From an uncultured Leucothrix sp. (GTDB lineage Bacteria; Pseudomonadota; Gammaproteobacteria; Thiotrichales; Thiotrichaceae): a DNA stretch of 9,566 nt. The stretch's first letter is position 1. Each line of letters opens with the position of its first letter. A program made the translations under genes and the position numbers. The notes below the pieces were generated by a model. That model was not told where the DNA came from. It was given only the letters and a program-made list of their open reading frames with translations, and did not search any database. The stretch lies in NCBI GenBank assembly GCA_938004025.1, contig CALKXC010000346.1, positions 1 through 9,566 of the forward strand. The letters are read 5' to 3'. This document shows positions 1 to 8,096 of the stretch, piece by piece.

Positions 1-1964
<1,964 letters not shown>

Positions 1965-1980
1965 TCAATTTTTTAACTGT

Positions 1981-2036
1981 TATTTTGAATTGGAATTCAA
2001 AATTATACAAATATTTTTGAATTCCAATTCAAAATA
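1981..2036 (-). promoter_or_regulatory. Promoter with two flanking palindromic operator-like sites upstream of the ATPase gene
   Basis: Two 22-bp arms (1981-2002 and 2015-2036) are perfect reverse complements separated by 12 bp. Each arm is itself a palindrome of 9-bp half-sites, TTTTGAATT and AATTCAAAA, around a GG or CC centre, giving four half-sites in all. On the minus strand a perfect TATAAT (2002-2007) sits at the edge of and between the palindromes. The best -35 candidate is TTGAAT (2027-2032) inside the upstream palindrome, with a 19-bp spacer. Transcription would start inside the downstream palindrome, about 50 bp before the ATPase ATG. This is the geometry of a repressed promoter. 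The bound regulator is not identifiable from the window; autoregulation by the ATPase is only a guess. Confidence 0.65.
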
Positions 2037-2040
2037 GTTC

Positions 2041-2316
2041 ATTTCCAGGGCAAACTATGGTTTCGTAGATCACTAATCTTAAGGCCTTTTATTGGGCTCA
2101 TGTGACGACAAGTCTTACTGAATTCAGCTTTAATCTATAACTCTACTACGTAAGAATTAAGCGGTTTCAAAAACGTTAGACAGAAAAAAATCAAAGGAAT
2201 CCAAGAAACCAAGGACACTCTTTGGGACTTCCACTGTTATCAAACAACAGTGCCAAAGTGCAAATGCTTGCTGAAAATATTGTGCAGATCCCAGCGGGCT
2301 GTCTTTAAGTACGCCC
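2041..2316. other. Intergenic stretch without a convincing gene
   Basis: Between the ATPase promoter and the Rieske remnant I see no coding region with a start, ribosome binding site or recognisable product. It holds a bulged hairpin (2216-2260, listed separately) and a short CTGAATTCAG palindrome (2119-2128). A 42-codon open stretch on the plus strand ending at 2308 has no recognised similarity. No tRNA or terminator with a proper U-tract is visible. Confidence 0.5.
2216..2260. repeat. Bulged inverted repeat (hairpin) in intergenic DNA
   Basis: CACTGTT (2232-2238) pairs with AACAGTG (2246-2252) around a 7-nt loop. The stem continues, after a 6-nt one-sided bulge, with CTTTGG (2220-2225) against CCAAAG (2253-2258), and CAC (2216-2218) against GTG (2258-2260) after a further small bulge. 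No U-tract follows directly on either strand, so it is not a standard terminator. It could be a structured RNA or a remnant of a small repeat element; nothing in the sequence decides. Confidence 0.4.
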
Positions 2317-2382
2317 TCAAAAAGCCGTAAAATACTCCGCCTCCTCCCAATCCGAAACCGCCATCAAATAGCGATCCCTAGC
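2317..2382 (-). pseudogene. Probable out-of-frame C-terminal remnant of the Rieske oxygenase gene
   Basis: Directly after the early stop of the upstream Rieske gene, the neighbouring frame reads ITAARDRYLMAVSDW and so on, ending in EYFTAF and TGA at 2317. This has the look of a genuine protein end. The pattern MI-x3-R-x-R-x3-A resembles the last helix of phthalate-dioxygenase-type Rieske alpha subunits. The simplest reading is an internal, out-of-frame deletion in the Rieske gene that removed roughly 100 or more codons and left this tail. An alternative is the tail of another gene; a VSDWE-x3-Y ending also occurs in glutamine-synthetase-like enzymes. The assignment is inference. Confidence 0.4.
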
Positions 2383-3220
2383 AGCTGTGATCATCGATCG
2401 GCACATGCCACTGTGTAATGGTCATTTCACGACTCATCGGAATACATATTGCCCCAGGGAAAATCTGATTGGTTACGCGTACATGCGTCATGCCATTATC
2501 GAGGTGTCGCAGCGCGGTCAGCTTCATACCGTAATCTGTTTCTTCAACACGAATCTCAGGTCTCGGATATTCACGCAGTAGCTGCGTCATCGGTAGTTCG
2601 GTGTTTTCAGATTTGTCACGAAACTGTTTACCGTAACCGTCGCTTGGGTCTTCATCTTGCAAAAAACGATGTAGAAAGGAGGCGTGGGCTGGGTCAATGC
2701 CTATTTCCATCGCTTGCAACCAGTTACATTGCCACAGGCCTTTGAAGGCGAAGGAGTGAGATTCTGGTGCGCGGAAACAATCAAAGTTTGGGAATTCAGG
2801 TGGTTCTCCTGGGCCCATATAGGCAAACACAATGCCGTTTTTCTCGACCACAGGATATGAAGCGGTTTTTATTTTCTCGTGAGTGCGTGACCCTTCAGGC
2901 TCGCCGGGTTGTTCAACGCATTGTCCATCTCGATTAAAATGCCAACCATGAAACGGGCAGCGCAACCCATTATTCTCCAGCCGACCATAACAAAGGTCAG
3001 CACCACGGTGTGGACAGTGACGACCAATCAGCGCCAGCTCGTTTTGCTCATCTCGAAATAGAACGAGTGCTTCACCCAGCAGCTTAACCGCGACAACCGG
3101 ACGCTCACCCTCAAGCTCGTCGATCAAAGCAGCGGGGTGCCAATACCTGCGCAGCACTTCGCCAGCTGGCTCACCACTACCTACGCGGGTTATCCGTCGA
3201 TTGAGTGCTTCGCTAATCAT
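2378..3220 (-). CDS. Rieske [2Fe-2S] aromatic ring-hydroxylating oxygenase alpha subunit, C-terminally truncated
   Basis: Resembles the phthalate/vanillate-type oxygenase alpha subunits that hydroxylate or demethylate aromatic substrates with electrons from a separate reductase. The Rieske centre is complete: C69-P-H71-R-G and C88-P-F-H91. The start of the catalytic domain is present: NW (166-167), the bridging Asp D176 and the first two iron ligands H179 and H184 in DPAHASFLH. The protein ends abruptly at WHVPIDDHSC, 280 residues. In this family that strand normally continues (YWY-type) into a segment carrying the third iron ligand, an acidic residue, in proteins of about 340-450 residues. 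It therefore probably cannot catalyse and is a decaying gene. The ATG at 3220 is supported by a strong GGAGG 8 nt upstream. No reductase or ferredoxin partner lies nearby. Substrate unknown. Confidence 0.85.
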   Translation of the reverse strand: MISEALNRRITRVGSGEPAGEVLRRYWHPAALIDELEGERPVVAVKLLGEALVLFRDEQNELALIGRHCPHRGADLCYGRLENNGLRCPFHGWHFNRDGQCVEQPGEPEGSRTHEKIKTASYPVVEKNGIVFAYMGPGEPPEFPNFDCFRAPESHSFAFKGLWQCNWLQAMEIGIDPAHASFLHRFLQDEDPSDGYGKQFRDKSENTELPMTQLLREYPRPEIRVEETDYGMKLTALRHLDNGMTHVRVTNQIFPGAICIPMSREMTITQWHVPIDDHSC

Positions 3221-3228
3221 CGCTTGAA

Positions 3229-3234
3229 CCTCCT
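3229..3234 (-). promoter_or_regulatory. Strong Shine-Dalgarno site of the Rieske gene
   Basis: On the minus strand AGGAGG ends 8 nt before the ATG at 3220, near-optimal spacing, and fixes the start. It can pair with CCTCC located 41 nt further upstream in the same transcript (see the inverted repeat at 3229-3279). Confidence 0.85.
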
Positions 3235-3279
3235 CCGTCTATTCCAGTTTTCTAGTGTACTTTGGAATAGTCTAGGAGG
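3229..3279 (-). promoter_or_regulatory. Inverted repeat in the Rieske leader that could mask the ribosome binding site
   Basis: Perfect 8-bp arms CTATTCCA (minus strand, from 3270) and TGGAATAG (from 3246) flank a 16-nt loop. Outside them, CCTCC (3275-3279) can pair with the GGAGG of the ribosome binding site (3229-3233) across a 4/5-nt internal loop. If the transcript begins upstream of 3280, for example by read-through from the peptidase gene, the leader could fold and hide the Shine-Dalgarno site. Alternatively the 8-bp arms are a DNA operator around a weak promoter (TTGGCC, 18 bp, TACACT). The sequence alone does not decide. Confidence 0.45.
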
Positions 3280-3320
3280 CCAATTTCAAGCAAACGCACC
3301 TGACGACTGAGCTTTTTAAG

Positions 3321-5414
3321 CTAGTCCTTCAACTTTTGTAGGAGGTAGGTATATTCCAACGCGTTCTGCTTAGCCACCTCTTTCAAATTAGCCGCTGCGC
3401 TATGCCCACCATCTATATTCTCGTAATACAAAAAGTCATAGCCCATGTCTTCTAACCGAGCTGCCATCTTTCTGGCATGCCCTGGGTGCACTCGATCATC
3501 TTTAGTTGAGGTCACAAACAGAATCTCAGGGTATTCCATATCCGCTTTAACGTTATGATATGGCGATATCGACTCCAAAAACTCACGCTCCGTCGCATCA
3601 TCTGGATCACCGTACTCGCCCATCCATGAAGCACCAGCGAGTAAGGTGTGGTAACGCAGCATGTCGAGCAGTGGCACCTGACAGATCACTGCGTTAAATA
3701 GATCGGGGCGTTGAGTAAACATCACGCCTACTAACAAACCACCGTTGGAGCCACCTTGAACACCTAAATGCTGAGGTGAGGTAATTTTCTTTTCAATTAG
3801 GTCTTCAGCGACTGCGATGAAATCATCAAAAATGACTTGGCGTTTGGTTTTTAATCCAGCTTGGTGCCATTTGGGGCCAAATTCTCCACCGCCTCGTATG
3901 TTCGCCAGCACATAAACACCCCCTTGCTCTAACCATAACTTTCCACGAATCGCAGCGTAGCTTGGCGTCAGTGACACTTCAAAGCCACCGTAACCATAAA
4001 GCAGAGTAGGGTTGCTGCCATCCAGTTTGCAGCCCTTAGCGCGCACCACAAAGTAGGGCACTTGTGTTCCGTCGCTTGAAGCCGTTTCAAACTGCTCAAC
4101 GACCATGGTTGAACCGTCAAACCAAGCGGGTAGGGACTTAGCCTGCTTTTTTTCCTGTGTGGCGGTGTTGTACAGCCATAGCGTTGTGGGTGAGACAAAA
4201 CCTTCGGTGATGATGAAGGCTTCTTCCTCTTTGTCATCAGTCGCGCCGATATACACAGAGCCTGAGCTTGGGAAGTCTAATTCTTCAGAGCTCCACTCAC
4301 TGCCGTTCCAGTCGAAGGCGAAGGCTTTTCCCGCAACGTTTTCAAAGATACTGATGAGTAATTTTGATTTTGTTGACCCAAAGCCTCCTAGTGAGGAGCG
4401 CTCGTTGGGCGAGTAGACTAAGTTTATTTTTTCAATTTCACCCGTGCTCATGAAGTCATCGAATGAGAACGAAAGAAGATCGCCGCTCTTAAAGCCGCGC
4501 CAGTCTTCGTTGATGCTAAGCAGCATCTGTCCTTTGAACTCGCCACTGATTCCTGACTTAGCGGGTATCGGCAATTTTGTAGGTGTTAGCGACTCCCTTG
4601 GCAGCCAATAAGTTTCTGAATCATAGAAAGTGACTGCTCTGTTTACTAAGATTTCTACTCGATCATTGCTGAGTTCTACGCAATAAGCAGAAACAGCAAC
4701 GTCAGTTTGCTCGCCACGCATTAGCTCCCTGGCGTCAGCGAGGTCAGTGCCGCGCTTCCAGATTTTAGCAATCATGGGATAGCCTGAATCCGTCATGCTG
4801 CCTTCGCCAAAATCTAGGCCAACCAATAGAGTGTCTTTATCTAACCAAGTGGCTGAACCTTTGGACTCTTCTGTGACGAAGCCACCTTCAACAAAGCTTT
4901 TGCTAGTAACGTCAAACTCTCTAACTAAGCTGGCGTCTTTACCACCATCAGACAGGCTAATCAGGCATTTATTGTTGTCGTTGTGAAGTCGGTCACTGCC
5001 GGCAAATACCCAGTTTTTGCCTTCTGCTTCAGCCAGCGCATCGTAATCAAGAATAGTTTCCCACTCTGGCTCATCGGTGAGGTAGCTTTCTAAGGTGGCG
5101 GCACGCCATATTCCTCTGACATGCGTTTCATCTTGCCAGAAGTTATGCATTTTTCCGTCACGATAGGATGCAAATGGAATCTTTTCATCGGAGTTAACGA
5201 TTTCTAAAGCTTGGGCTTCCATTGCGCTAAACCGAGCATCCGTTTCCAAGCGTTTAGCGGAAACGTCGTTCCACTGTCTTACTTTGGTGAGTGCTTCATC
5301 TCCCAACACTTCTTCTAGGTAAAGGTGAGACTCTAAATTTGCTGCGGTGTCTGGGTTGGTTATTTTTGTCATGGGAATCAACTCACTGCCTTTTATTTCA
5401 ACATTTCGTATCAT
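3321..5414 (-). CDS. Prolyl oligopeptidase, serine peptidase family S9A
   Basis: Cytoplasmic serine peptidase cleaving short peptides, typically after proline. The protein is 697 residues, normal for the family, with no signal peptide or membrane segment. Residues about 28-50 (LYLEEVLGDEALTKVRQWN) match the N-terminal helix of the family, about 80-430 form the beta-propeller region, and about 440-697 the alpha/beta-hydrolase domain. The nucleophile is S556 in GGSNGG (554-559), followed by the acid in TKDDRV (D639 or D640) with the substrate-binding Arg R641, and H671 in DGGHSAA. YGYGGF (473-478) gives the oxyanion Tyr (Y475), and W597 in ASWMGEYG lines the proline pocket. The start is uncertain: the ATG at 5414 has AAGGA directly abutting it with no spacer, and the family-like sequence begins near Met15 (ATG at 5372), which has only weak upstream purines. 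The gene follows a terminator and so probably has its own promoter; no strong one is obvious. Confidence 0.94.
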   Translation of the reverse strand: MIRNVEIKGSELIPMTKITNPDTAANLESHLYLEEVLGDEALTKVRQWNDVSAKRLETDARFSAMEAQALEIVNSDEKIPFASYRDGKMHNFWQDETHVRGIWRAATLESYLTDEPEWETILDYDALAEAEGKNWVFAGSDRLHNDNNKCLISLSDGGKDASLVREFDVTSKSFVEGGFVTEESKGSATWLDKDTLLVGLDFGEGSMTDSGYPMIAKIWKRGTDLADARELMRGEQTDVAVSAYCVELSNDRVEILVNRAVTFYDSETYWLPRESLTPTKLPIPAKSGISGEFKGQMLLSINEDWRGFKSGDLLSFSFDDFMSTGEIEKINLVYSPNERSSLGGFGSTKSKLLISIFENVAGKAFAFDWNGSEWSSEELDFPSSGSVYIGATDDKEEEAFIITEGFVSPTTLWLYNTATQEKKQAKSLPAWFDGSTMVVEQFETASSDGTQVPYFVVRAKGCKLDGSNPTLLYGYGGFEVSLTPSYAAIRGKLWLEQGGVYVLANIRGGGEFGPKWHQAGLKTKRQVIFDDFIAVAEDLIEKKITSPQHLGVQGGSNGGLLVGVMFTQRPDLFNAVICQVPLLDMLRYHTLLAGASWMGEYGDPDDATEREFLESISPYHNVKADMEYPEILFVTSTKDDRVHPGHARKMAARLEDMGYDFLYYENIDGGHSAAANLKEVAKQNALEYTYLLQKLKD

Positions 5415-5490
5415 TCCTTATGTATTAGCCACTGGCAAGTATCGCTAGATGAATAATTGGCAATTATGACTGCAATTAACTCAGCCATTA

Positions 5491-5518
5491 AAAAGGGCGC
5501 TTAAAAAAGCGCCCTTTT
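5491..5518 (-). terminator. Rho-independent terminator after the SGNH/CBM9-like gene
   Basis: Perfect 12-bp stem AAAAGGGCGCTT / AAGCGCCCTTTT with a 4-nt loop. On the minus strand the GC core GGGCGC...GCGCCC is followed by TTTTT. It lies about 30 bp after the stop at 5548 and separates the repeat-protein pair from the peptidase gene. The symmetric A/T arms would let it act in both directions. Confidence 0.93.
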
Positions 5519-5547
5519 ATCTCACGGAGTTTGTAGCCAACTACCCG

Positions 5548-8073
5548 TTATCTTATTGAGTAACTGAAATAACCTTCATCACTTGTCGCTGCATTATTTG
5601 GGAAGTAATCAATACCGTTCGCATTGAAGTTTCCTGTAAACGGCTGATTGCTAGTTCTGAAAATCACTCTAAAGTCCGTTAAGCCATCAAGGATACTACG
5701 AGGAATAGCGATTTCAGCAAACTCACCCACGGTAGCACTGCCAGTAACTGCATAAGTATTCCAAGACCAGTTATTACCGTTGCCGTTATAGCTACGTAAG
5801 TCGTCGCCTTCCAATATGTACTCTGCACCAATGCTACGCGTTACTTTGTAACCCGTGTTTGGGTTGTTGTCAGTATCGATATAAATCTGCCATGGCCACG
5901 AGATAGGACTGATATCACCATCGTTTTCATAAGCGAAGTACAGATTGTTATTGTCGTGAGCGGCCCACGTTTCTAGCCAATCCGCTTGCACGTTTGCATC
6001 CGCAATATCATTACCGTCACGACCAAATGAAGTCACTGCACTCCAGTCGCTCAGATTGCCATTCAAATTGATGCTGAAATCATTCACTCGGTTTGAAAAG
6101 GCAGGATCCGTTGGATCAACCGGGTCAATCACATCACCAAACTTATAGCTAAACTTCCCACTGCCAAGATTAGGGTAGCTATCCACACCAGCAGCTGAAT
6201 AGTTCGAAGTAAAGATGCCATTTCGCGTTTTCATAACAGCACTTAGTGATGATGGGTTATTAAGGGCAGACCTTGGGAATGCTAATTCTGCAATATTGCC
6301 GTTGACCACACTGTTAGCTGTAGCGATATATTGCCAAGACCAGTCGCTTCCAGTGCCAATATAACGATACAGTCCGCGCCCCTGAATAATAAAGTTTGCA
6401 CCTACACCATTGCCAATTTTATAGCCCGTGGTTTCGTCATTATCGGTGTCTAAATAGGTCTGCCAAGGCCACCAAGTGCCCTGATCAATCGGACCATCGT
6501 TCTGATAAGCCATGTAGAAGTTAGTATCATCATGAGCCATCCAAGCTTCTAGGATATCCGCCCTAGCGCCTGTTAAACTGATGTCATCTCCATCAGCACC
6601 AAACGACTGCAGCCCCTCCCAATCAGATAAGTTTCCATCAATACTAATGGTTTTAGGGTTTGAAACATCACCAGTTTCCGGTGGCGTCACACCAGCACCA
6701 AACTCATAGTCTATAAAGCCGTCACCACCTCCTGATAGTCCATCAGCGTATTCATGGGAGAGCTGCGTTCTTGCATCACTACCATAAAAAAGCTGAGCCA
6801 CTGGCGAATCAAAAACCATTACTTTAGCGCCTAGACTACTGATCTTTGCGATAATCGCTTGCATGCTTGCTAGGTAAGTCGCACTCGGCACGTCCCGATG
6901 ATAATCATTTACTCCAGCTATTACCCAAACGAAATCTGGATTTTGACTTGTCACATCCGAATCGAAGCGATTAAGAACATTGGTTGAAGTACTACCACCA
7001 ATCCCTTTGTTAATAATCGTTGCGTTAGGTAAACGCACATTTAAGCGCTCGCCCACGCCTGGGCTATCAAACCAACTATCACCAATTAAAACATGACGAC
7101 CCGTGTTGAGGTTGCTAATACCAACCTCTCTAATTGCAAAATCAGCGATCGCACGGTATCCATATTCATTGGGGTGTGAACCGTTCTCATAGAAATTCCA
7201 AACATTTTGACCCGCAGCAATCGGTGCTTTTAAACCCGTTTTTAAGGTAATCGTTTGGCCATTAGTGCTGGCAACTTGGGCGGTGTAGTACTCACCATTG
7301 CTAGCAAGATAAGTAATTAGCTGATTATCAATAAGGTTGTAAGCGTTCGACATTTGTAACTGAGTCGCGCCTGTTCCAGCGAAGCTGGCTAGTGTCATTG
7401 ATAAAGTGCCACCGACCTCTTGCCAAATAGCATATTGCCTAAACAACAAATCATCATGAAGCGATAATGGTGCAAATGACGTTGGATAGGTATCAATTCC
7501 AGCAGCGGAATAGTCTCCGGTAAATGGGCCGTTGCGTCCCATAAATACGGCACGAGCCTTTGAAGGATCACCGATTATATTGCGCGGTATTTTAAACTCT
7601 GCAAGCGCACCGTTGCGCTTACTGATGGATCCATCAAGATATTGCCATGACCAGTTCGTGCCAGAGCCAGTGTATTTATAGACGCTACCGCCTTGAATTA
7701 AATACTCTGCCCCAACATTACTAACGCCTTTATAACCGGTGGTTATTGAGCTATCAGTATCGATGTATACCTGCCAAGCCCACCAACTCGATGCATTGAT
7801 ATCACCATTATTTCGATAAGCTAGGTATAAGTTGGTGCTGTCATGAGCCAGCCAACCTTCCAAGAAATCTGCTTGGGCATTAAAGTTGCTAATATTTGCC
7901 GCTTCATATCCAAGCGAAGCGACACTAGACCAGTCATTAATGTTGGCATCTATTGTAATGCTGTTGTCACTAACTGAGTTACTCAACGTCGCGGCACTAA
8001 CCCCAAATGGGAGTGCACTCATGACAGCGGTGACAAACGCTGCCGTTATTATGGGGGGGGCTTGTTTAAACAT
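5548..8073 (-). CDS. Exported three-repeat CBM9/DOMON-like protein with internal, apparently permuted SGNH/GDSL hydrolase domain
   Basis: An 841-residue protein with a Sec signal peptide (K3, hydrophobic core about 8-25, likely cleavage VSA|A after residue 27). Order: repeat 1 (about 38-200), a small beta-rich segment (about 220-295), SGNH domain (about 296-458), repeat 2 (475-645), an Asp/Pro-rich linker, and repeat 3 (666-841). The repeats share IDGN-DW, AD-LE-W-AHD, WW-WQ, DTD-x4-TGY and W-W-Q-Y motifs and resemble family 9 carbohydrate-binding/DOMON beta-sandwiches. The SGNH motifs are GDSWFD (S333), GIGGST (G359/G360) and GVND (N389). The only HPN motif, SHPNEYGY (H300), lies before GDS, and the usual DxxH acid is N297. 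Esterase or deacetylase action on a polysaccharide is a plausible role but is inference. An in-frame TAG precedes the ATG, fixing the upstream limit. The Shine-Dalgarno sequence (GAGAG, 11 nt away) is weak. The 23-bp gap to the paralogue upstream suggests an operon. Confidence 0.85.
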   Translation of the reverse strand: MFKQAPPIITAAFVTAVMSALPFGVSAATLSNSVSDNSITIDANINDWSSVASLGYEAANISNFNAQADFLEGWLAHDSTNLYLAYRNNGDINASSWWAWQVYIDTDSSITTGYKGVSNVGAEYLIQGGSVYKYTGSGTNWSWQYLDGSISKRNGALAEFKIPRNIIGDPSKARAVFMGRNGPFTGDYSAAGIDTYPTSFAPLSLHDDLLFRQYAIWQEVGGTLSMTLASFAGTGATQLQMSNAYNLIDNQLITYLASNGEYYTAQVASTNGQTITLKTGLKAPIAAGQNVWNFYENGSHPNEYGYRAIADFAIREVGISNLNTGRHVLIGDSWFDSPGVGERLNVRLPNATIINKGIGGSTSTNVLNRFDSDVTSQNPDFVWVIAGVNDYHRDVPSATYLASMQAIIAKISSLGAKVMVFDSPVAQLFYGSDARTQLSHEYADGLSGGGDGFIDYEFGAGVTPPETGDVSNPKTISIDGNLSDWEGLQSFGADGDDISLTGARADILEAWMAHDDTNFYMAYQNDGPIDQGTWWPWQTYLDTDNDETTGYKIGNGVGANFIIQGRGLYRYIGTGSDWSWQYIATANSVVNGNIAELAFPRSALNNPSSLSAVMKTRNGIFTSNYSAAGVDSYPNLGSGKFSYKFGDVIDPVDPTDPAFSNRVNDFSINLNGNLSDWSAVTSFGRDGNDIADANVQADWLETWAAHDNNNLYFAYENDGDISPISWPWQIYIDTDNNPNTGYKVTRSIGAEYILEGDDLRSYNGNGNNWSWNTYAVTGSATVGEFAEIAIPRSILDGLTDFRVIFRTSNQPFTGNFNANGIDYFPNNAATSDEGYFSYSIR
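5551..6078 (-). repeat. CBM9-like repeat 3 of the SGNH protein
   Basis: Residues 666-841. It has LNGNLSDW, ADWLETWAAHD, WPWQIYIDTDNNPNTGY and NWSWN, and ends in EGYFSYSIR, matching the C-terminal repeat of the upstream paralogue (EGYLSYTVSE). It is the most diverged copy in this gene: one Trp of the WW-WQ motif is replaced by Ser. Confidence 0.75.
6139..6651 (-). repeat. CBM9-like repeat 2 of the SGNH protein
   Basis: Residues 475-645. It has SIDGNLSDW, ARADILEAWMAHD, WWPWQTYLDTD and TGYK, then YRYIGTGSDWSWQYI and SYPNLGSG. It is closer to the middle repeat of the upstream paralogue (8673-9188) than to its neighbours in the same protein. Confidence 0.8.
6700..7190 (-). other. SGNH/GDSL hydrolase domain, apparently circularly permuted
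   Basis: Reading along the protein: block V-like ENGSHPNEYGYRAIADFA (296-313), then block I HVLIGDSWFD (327-336), block II GIGGST (357-362), block III VIAGVNDYH (384-392), and a strand VMVFDSPVAQLF typical of the segment before block V in normal members. No DxxHP follows that strand up to repeat 2. Confidence 0.7.
7474..7962 (-). repeat. CBM9-like repeat 1 of the SGNH protein
   Basis: Residues about 38-200, directly after the signal peptide. It has TIDANINDW, AQADFLEGWLAHD, WWAWQVYIDTD and TGYK, then YTGSGTNWSWQYL, FTGDYSAAG and TYP. Confidence 0.8.
8053..8060 (-). repeat. Eight-base C homopolymer in the signal-peptide coding region
   Basis: The coding strand reads GCC CCC CCC at codons 5-7 (Ala-Pro-Pro), eight C in a row, 14 bases into the gene. 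Gain or loss of one base would shift the frame and abolish the protein. Confidence 0.9.
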
Positions 8074-8096
8074 CTAGTGTATTGCTCTCAATATTA

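Noticed and set aside
1981..2036. Terminal inverted repeats of an insertion sequence, or a toxin-antitoxin operator
   Set aside because: The arms are only 12 bp apart with no transposase, and no small toxin or antitoxin gene is adjacent. The promoter placement fits an operator for the ATPase gene better.
2180..2308. Short plus-strand open stretch ending in AENIVQIPAGCL
   Set aside because: It covers the hairpin region, has only an internal ATG giving 14 codons, lacks a ribosome binding site and resembles no known protein.
2387..2745. Two overlapping plus-strand open frames over the Rieske gene
   Set aside because: They are antisense to the conserved catalytic-domain coding sequence, and no ribosome binding site or recognisable product is seen.
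3310..3322. AGCTTTTTAAGCT as a terminator for the peptidase gene
   Set aside because: The stem is only 5 bp with little GC and no T-tract after it; it overlaps the stop codon.
3968..4416. Open frames in other frames over the prolyl oligopeptidase gene
   Set aside because: They are shadows of a gene with complete propeller and hydrolase signatures.
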